From Saprospiraceae bacterium (lineage in GTDB: Bacteria; Bacteroidota; Bacteroidia; Chitinophagales; Saprospiraceae), in NCBI GenBank assembly GCA_020628645.1, contig JAHDES010000029.1, forward strand, positions 1-64,000: DNA of 64,000 nt, in the 5' to 3' direction. This document shows, piece after piece, positions 61,843 to 64,000 of the stretch; position 1 is the stretch's first letter, and every line of letters starts with the position of its first letter. The notes beneath the pieces were generated by a model. The model made no database searches and had not been told where the DNA came from. It saw nothing but the letters and a program-made list of their open reading frames with translations. A program made the translations under genes and the position numbers.

Positions 61843-62565
61843 ATGAAGCAAGTCATTAAGAAAATTATTCATTCGCAGGAAGGTCAACAATTTGGGGTAT
61901 TATGCCTTTGTACCTTATTTTCTTTTGTGTTATTAGGTTATCGTTGTTGCTGTATTGATTTTGATTGGTCGATTTTGCAGTCGCCTTCGATGATCGCCCG
62001 CTATAGAGGTATACCCACTTTTTTATTCTTAGTATGGAATTTATTTTTGGCGTGGATTCCTTATTGGATTGCATTGTTATTACCATTTTTATATCGACAA
62101 TCAAAACTGATTTTTGTAGTGGGCTTATTCTTTTGGTTATTGTTTTTTCCAAATGCTCCATACATTATTACCGACTTATTGCATTTACGCAGTCGGCAAC
62201 CTATTCCACATTGGTATGATGTGATGTTAATTTTCTCATTTGCGTGGACAGGATGGTGTTTGGGAATGGCATCATTATTTCAAATTCATCAGTTGGTGAA
62301 GCGAATTTGGCATCCAATTGTAGTTTGGAGTTTTATTATAATTTCTATGGGATTGGCTGGATTGGGGATATACATTGGTCGTTTTCAACGATGGAATTCT
62401 TGGGATATATTTACTCAACCAGAAGCATTTTGGCAAGAGTTCTTCCAAACCATTTGTTATCCAACAGCGGAGGGCTATACAATAGGAATGGCACTTGTTT
62501 TTGGAGTGTTTTTGGTGATTGGCTATTTATTTTTGTTGAGTTTGCGAGGAAAAAGCAGCGTATAA
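61843..62565 (+). CDS. DUF1361 membrane protein
   Basis: A 240-residue polytopic membrane protein with about seven helices. The DUF1361 signature FPNAPYIITDLLHLRSRQPI is followed by PHWYDVMLIFSFAWTGW. The function of the family is unknown. It starts three bases after the MpaB-like stop, so it is the last gene of that operon, and a strong terminator overlaps its stop codon. Confidence 0.9.
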   Translation: MKQVIKKIIHSQEGQQFGVLCLCTLFSFVLLGYRCCCIDFDWSILQSPSMIARYRGIPTFLFLVWNLFLAWIPYWIALLLPFLYRQSKLIFVVGLFFWLLFFPNAPYIITDLLHLRSRQPIPHWYDVMLIFSFAWTGWCLGMASLFQIHQLVKRIWHPIVVWSFIIISMGLAGLGIYIGRFQRWNSWDIFTQPEAFWQEFFQTICYPTAEGYTIGMALVFGVFLVIGYLFLLSLRGKSSV

Positions 62566-62601
62566 AAAAAAGTTCGGCTAACTAGGCAACCGAACTTTTT
62601 T
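62565..62601. terminator. Bidirectional terminator after the DUF1361 gene
   Basis: AAAAAAGTTCGG (62566-62577) pairs with CCGAACTTTTTT (62590-62601), with a 12-base loop. The A and T runs serve both converging genes. Confidence 0.9.
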
Positions 62602-62624
62602 ATCGTAAAAAGGAAAGTTATATT

Positions 62625-63167
62625 TTAGCTACGGCTAGGATAAGTCCCCTCTAATGCAATAATAAAGTTTACCGTTTGATATGGCTGTATATTATTATGT
62701 TCTTGACTACCACCAGTATTCATGGTATTACCACTAGTAACGAGTGTACCATTAAGGGCTGCATCTGCAGACAATGCAGCTGTAGTATACAGATCTACAG
62801 TTAATGAAGTACCTGGTGGTTCTTTTTTCATTTTTGAAGTTTTCATGGTACCCGTAACAGGTAAATCTACAACGGGGTGATGATGAGAAGGAATTTGGTT
62901 TTGTGTTAGAGTAACAGATTCCTGGCCACTTTTCTGACCCAATGGACGAGGGGTAAGTCCAGGACCATTACCAGCATGCATTGGAACACGACCACGTAAT
63001 TCAGGCAGACCAAAAGTAGTACGTCCATCACCACCATAAGTAGTGCCTAGGATAGAAAATAGAGCGGAGTGCGAATTGATACTTAGTAATTGCCCATCAC
63101 AAAACGCCCAACCTCTAGGAGGAAAGTTTCCAGCGAACATAATAATTTCTCCAATAAAAGGATCCAT
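62625..63167 (-). CDS. Phage tail-collar-like (microcystin-dependent protein) protein
   Basis: 180 residues with a Collar domain: FIGEIIMFAGNFPPRGWAFC at the start, then DGQLLSINSHSALFSILGTT, YGGDGRTTFGLPELRGRVPM and a HAGNGPG motif. A C-terminal beta part ends HNNIQPYQTVNFIIALEGTY. The same architecture is found in MdpB-type proteins that are encoded outside phages and often in small tandem groups. No other tail or phage gene lies nearby and there is no signal peptide. The function is not established. A perfect 11-bp palindrome lies 67 bp upstream of its ATG. Confidence 0.93.
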   Translation of the reverse strand: MDPFIGEIIMFAGNFPPRGWAFCDGQLLSINSHSALFSILGTTYGGDGRTTFGLPELRGRVPMHAGNGPGLTPRPLGQKSGQESVTLTQNQIPSHHHPVVDLPVTGTMKTSKMKKEPPGTSLTVDLYTTAALSADAALNGTLVTSGNTMNTGGSQEHNNIQPYQTVNFIIALEGTYPSRS

Positions 63168-63504
63168 AATTTAAGTTGTTTATATTGGTTAATAAATAGG
63201 ATTAAATACATGTTTAGTGTACACCAAGAGGGTTCGTTATCAATTACTATATTGATAACGAGAGATTTTTAAATAAGCTTGATTGGTGTAAAATTATAAA
63301 GAATCTAAGCACCTAACTTGATGACGAAATAGTAATCATAGTGTGTTTATTTCTAACTCAGATTCTAATTGTATTGAATTGTATTTATTGATTGGATACC
63401 TAAATATAGCGTTATTTTTTAGAAAAACAACTAATTATTTTTGGTTATTTTCTTGTTGAGAAGTAGAATAGGTGATTTATACGGATAAATTTAGGTAATT
63501 CTAC
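63168..63504. other. 337-bp intergenic region with a perfect palindrome
   Basis: AT-rich region between two minus-strand genes. The only clear structure is TCGTTATCAAT (63234-63244), loop TACTAT, ATTGATAACGA (63251-63261), followed by GAGATTTTT. On the plus strand this looks like a terminator, but no plus-strand gene precedes it; it may be an operator for the tail-collar gene. I see no coding sequence. Confidence 0.6.
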
Positions 63505-63975
63505 CTATTTTATTAACACTACATCTGTCATGGAATATATGAGGCGATTGATGTCTTCATTATTGGTGTGGAGAATGCCTTTTAAGGTGACTGCTTCTGC
63601 TGTAAACTTGATCGGTTCAGCAGCTACAATTTCCATCACTGTTTCGGGACCTGCCCCGCCACAAAAGAAACACATATTGTAGGGGAATGCAGAAAAAACA
63701 AATTCTTTATGACTTTTATAGCCTTCTGTAGGAATGATATAACCTCGTACTTCAATTTCTTTTCCATCTAGGTTTTTTACTACATCACTGAATACAGGAA
63801 TATCAACTTTAAAACCCAATAGTTCGTCATATTGCTTTTTAAAGGTGATTTTACCAAGTGTTTTCCAAACATTCTCTTTTTTTTCACTGCCTTTTGATTC
63901 AATACTATCTTGGGCAGGCAAGAAGGAATAAGTTGAAATGGATAAAAAAACTATGATTAATGTGCGATAAAGCAT
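63505..63975 (-). CDS. Exported OB-fold-like protein with a Cys-x2-Cys motif
   Basis: A 156-residue protein with a signal peptide (YRTLIIVFLSISTYSFLPAQ). The body carries LDGKEIEVRGYIIPTEGYKS followed by the motif PYNMCFFCGGAGPETVMEIV, which recurs in uncharacterised Bacteroidota exported proteins (recalled, not searched). KFTAEAVTLKGILHTNNEDI follows. The Cys pair suggests metal or redox chemistry. It would be periplasmic. The start lies 25 bp from the window end, so any operon partner upstream is out of view. Confidence 0.8.
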   Translation of the reverse strand: MLYRTLIIVFLSISTYSFLPAQDSIESKGSEKKENVWKTLGKITFKKQYDELLGFKVDIPVFSDVVKNLDGKEIEVRGYIIPTEGYKSHKEFVFSAFPYNMCFFCGGAGPETVMEIVAAEPIKFTAEAVTLKGILHTNNEDINRLIYSMTDVVLIK

Positions 63976-64000
63976 GAGATAAGATTATTTTTTAACTAAA

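Noticed and set aside
62625-63167. A prophage around the tail-collar gene.
   Set aside because: No capsid, terminase, portal, integrase or other tail genes are nearby.
1-64000. CRISPR arrays, rRNA genes, insertion sequences.
   Set aside because: No regularly spaced repeats, no rRNA sequence and no transposase were seen in the window.

Overview
The window is AT-rich chromosomal DNA from a member of the Bacteroidota, most likely of the Saprospiria (the class call is inference; no database search was possible). The evidence is the EF-Tu, RpoB and RpoC sequences, the order tRNA-Thr/tuf/tRNA-Trp/secE/nusG/rplKAJL/rpoBC, several secreted proteins with type IX secretion (T9SS) sorting tails, start codons with A-rich upstream sequence and no Shine-Dalgarno motif, and repeated TAnnTTTG (-7) promoter boxes.

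Layout. 1-13.3 kb: the conserved translation/transcription cluster, with hairpins in most gaps, including a terminator-like hairpin between rpoB and rpoC. 13.3-14.4 kb: a family 4 glycosyltransferase. 14.5-20.4 kb: the most unusual part. A two-gene operon (GNAT-like protein, then a small glycine-rich hydrophobic protein) is divergent from a LuxR-type response regulator, an unknown 223-residue protein and a beta-propeller histidine kinase. The divergent promoter region has two identical 17-bp palindromic sites, each exactly 23 bp from a TAnnTTTG box and pointing outward. 20.6-29.7 kb: metabolic and housekeeping genes (CBM48-esterase, NudK, leucyl aminopeptidase, ParE, AntA-like protein, HTTM protein, ElaA) and small membrane proteins. 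29.7-40.6 kb: a large NtrY-like kinase, a zinc-ribbon/LysM protein next to a GrpE-like protein, an ABC exporter, a polysaccharide deacetylase, GltX with a 72-residue insertion, and a lipase-like hydrolase. 40.6-52.2 kb: envelope proteins: a 900-residue coiled-coil/OmpA-like protein, an HD-PycTM protein with a degenerate HD site, TPR proteins, DUF937, T9SS cargo, a TlpA-like lipoprotein and a beta-barrel protein. 52.2-58.3 kb: tandem arylsulfotransferase-like T9SS proteins, TruC apparently lacking a usual start codon, a 115-bp cruciform-forming repeat, and an S8 protease with a SPOR domain. 58.5-64 kb: a membrane protein/DinB/winged-helix operon, an MpaB-like oxygenase, DUF1361, a tail-collar protein and a small secreted protein.

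Functionally, the first 13 kb supplies translation and RNA polymerase. Much of the rest belongs to the cell envelope: sensing (two kinases), export (ABC, T9SS cargo) and cell-wall or lipid modification. I saw no rRNA, CRISPR array, transposase, integrase or complete prophage. All coordinates and base pairings were read by eye; no folding, alignment or database program was run.
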